The notes beneath the pieces are model-generated. The model had not been told where the DNA came from, searched no databases, and saw only the letters and a list, made by a program, of their open reading frames with translations. From Litorimonas sp039975855 (GTDB lineage Bacteria > Pseudomonadota > Alphaproteobacteria > Caulobacterales > Maricaulaceae): DNA of 64,000 bases. The DNA lies in NCBI GenBank assembly GCA_039975855.1, contig JBDWGH010000005.1, forward strand, positions 1-64,000, in the 5' to 3' direction. Below, one piece after another: positions 63,705-64,000 of the stretch. Each line of letters starts with the position of its first letter. Positions within the stretch are counted from its first letter, which is position 1. The translations under genes were made by a program, and so were the position numbers.

Positions 63705-64000
63705 ATGACCACAGCCACGCAATTTGACCGTCAAGAGACAGAAGTCATCGCAGACCGCGAGCCGAAATCCGGCTCTAAGCTTTTGCTTGAGTCAATTGCT
63801 GCGCAAGGTGTGGACCTTATCTTTGGGTATCCTGGCGGCGCAATTATGCCCGTTTATGATGAACTGCCGAATTACCCGCAGCTCCGTCACATCCTATGTC
63901 GGCATGAACAAGGCTGCGGGATGGCAGCGATCGGTTATGCCCGCGCAACAGGCAAAGTTGGAACGGCGTTTGCGACATCAGGTCCGGGCGCAACGAACCT
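63705..64000 (+). CDS. ilvB: acetolactate synthase large subunit, partial (runs off end)
   Basis: The frame starts at ATG 63705 and stays open to the last base, giving 98 residues. After a short polar leader it reads the thiamine-diphosphate enzyme N-terminal domain of acetolactate synthase: GVDLIFGYPGGAIMPVYDEL, RHEQGCGMAAIGYARATG and TSGPGATNL. The HEQ glutamate is the cofactor-activating residue. It catalyses the first step of branched-chain amino acid synthesis with a small subunit (ilvN), presumably encoded next. The C-terminal part lies outside the window. Confidence 0.95.
   Translation, partial: MTTATQFDRQETEVIADREPKSGSKLLLESIAAQGVDLIFGYPGGAIMPVYDELPNYPQLRHILCRHEQGCGMAAIGYARATGKVGTAFATSGPGATN

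Noticed and set aside
1..64000. CRISPR arrays, insertion sequences, prophage and integrase genes
   Set aside because: No regularly spaced repeats, transposase or integrase motifs, or phage structural genes were seen on either strand.

Overview
The window looks like a stretch of chromosome from a marine, moderate-G+C alphaproteobacterium, probably a dimorphic or stalked lineage of the Maricaulales/Hyphomonadaceae kind. Pointers are a CpdR-type receiver next to an N-formylglutamate amidohydrolase, a COQ9 gene, a CC0125/CC1285-type lipoprotein, a cpa/tad pilus locus and a perfect CtrA-type box. The placement is an inference from gene content; no ribosomal RNA is present.

Layout. 1-8816 is ordinary core: a beta-lactamase-like lipoprotein, an alpha/beta hydrolase, an ABC exporter pair, COQ9, and Mrp coupled to an unknown exported protein. 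9205-15811 is an A+T-richer accessory block ending beside a tRNA-Val gene. It holds a STAND/NACHT-like NTPase with pentapeptide repeats, an Orn/Lys/Arg-decarboxylase-like enzyme split over two overlapping genes (the second also carrying a GNAT-like and a SET domain), and a LuxR-like regulator. I consider this block the best candidate for an undescribed system. 16134-18879 returns to core genes (cpdR, amidohydrolase, XRE regulator, hisN).

18889-26719 is a surface locus of three DUF11-type proteins, one a 1921-residue adhesin/beta-barrel hybrid with a possible structured RNA before its start. 26979-37464 is an eleven-gene Tad (Flp) pilus operon running cpaB to tadD without pilin or prepilin peptidase; a CtrA box lies upstream. 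37433-54002 holds transport and housekeeping genes: ExoD, LysE, Ppa, an alkylsulfatase-like lipoprotein, a sugar dehydrogenase, MscS, HppA, a CC0125-type lipoprotein, a DAACS symporter, an amidohydrolase, a PMT-family glycosyltransferase and MsrA. The H+-pyrophosphatase gene has a tandemly repeated, apparently structured leader that I cannot match to a known riboswitch.

54066-64000 is mainly amino-acid metabolism: photolyase, an aspartokinase-like/homoserine dehydrogenase fusion, a SAM-I riboswitch controlling metX, a membrane gene and metB, then ilvD, ilvC and the start of ilvB, which runs off the window. Methionine genes are thus set to be off when SAM is plentiful, and homoserine supply lies next to its consumers. 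No CRISPR array, insertion sequence, integrase or phage gene was seen.
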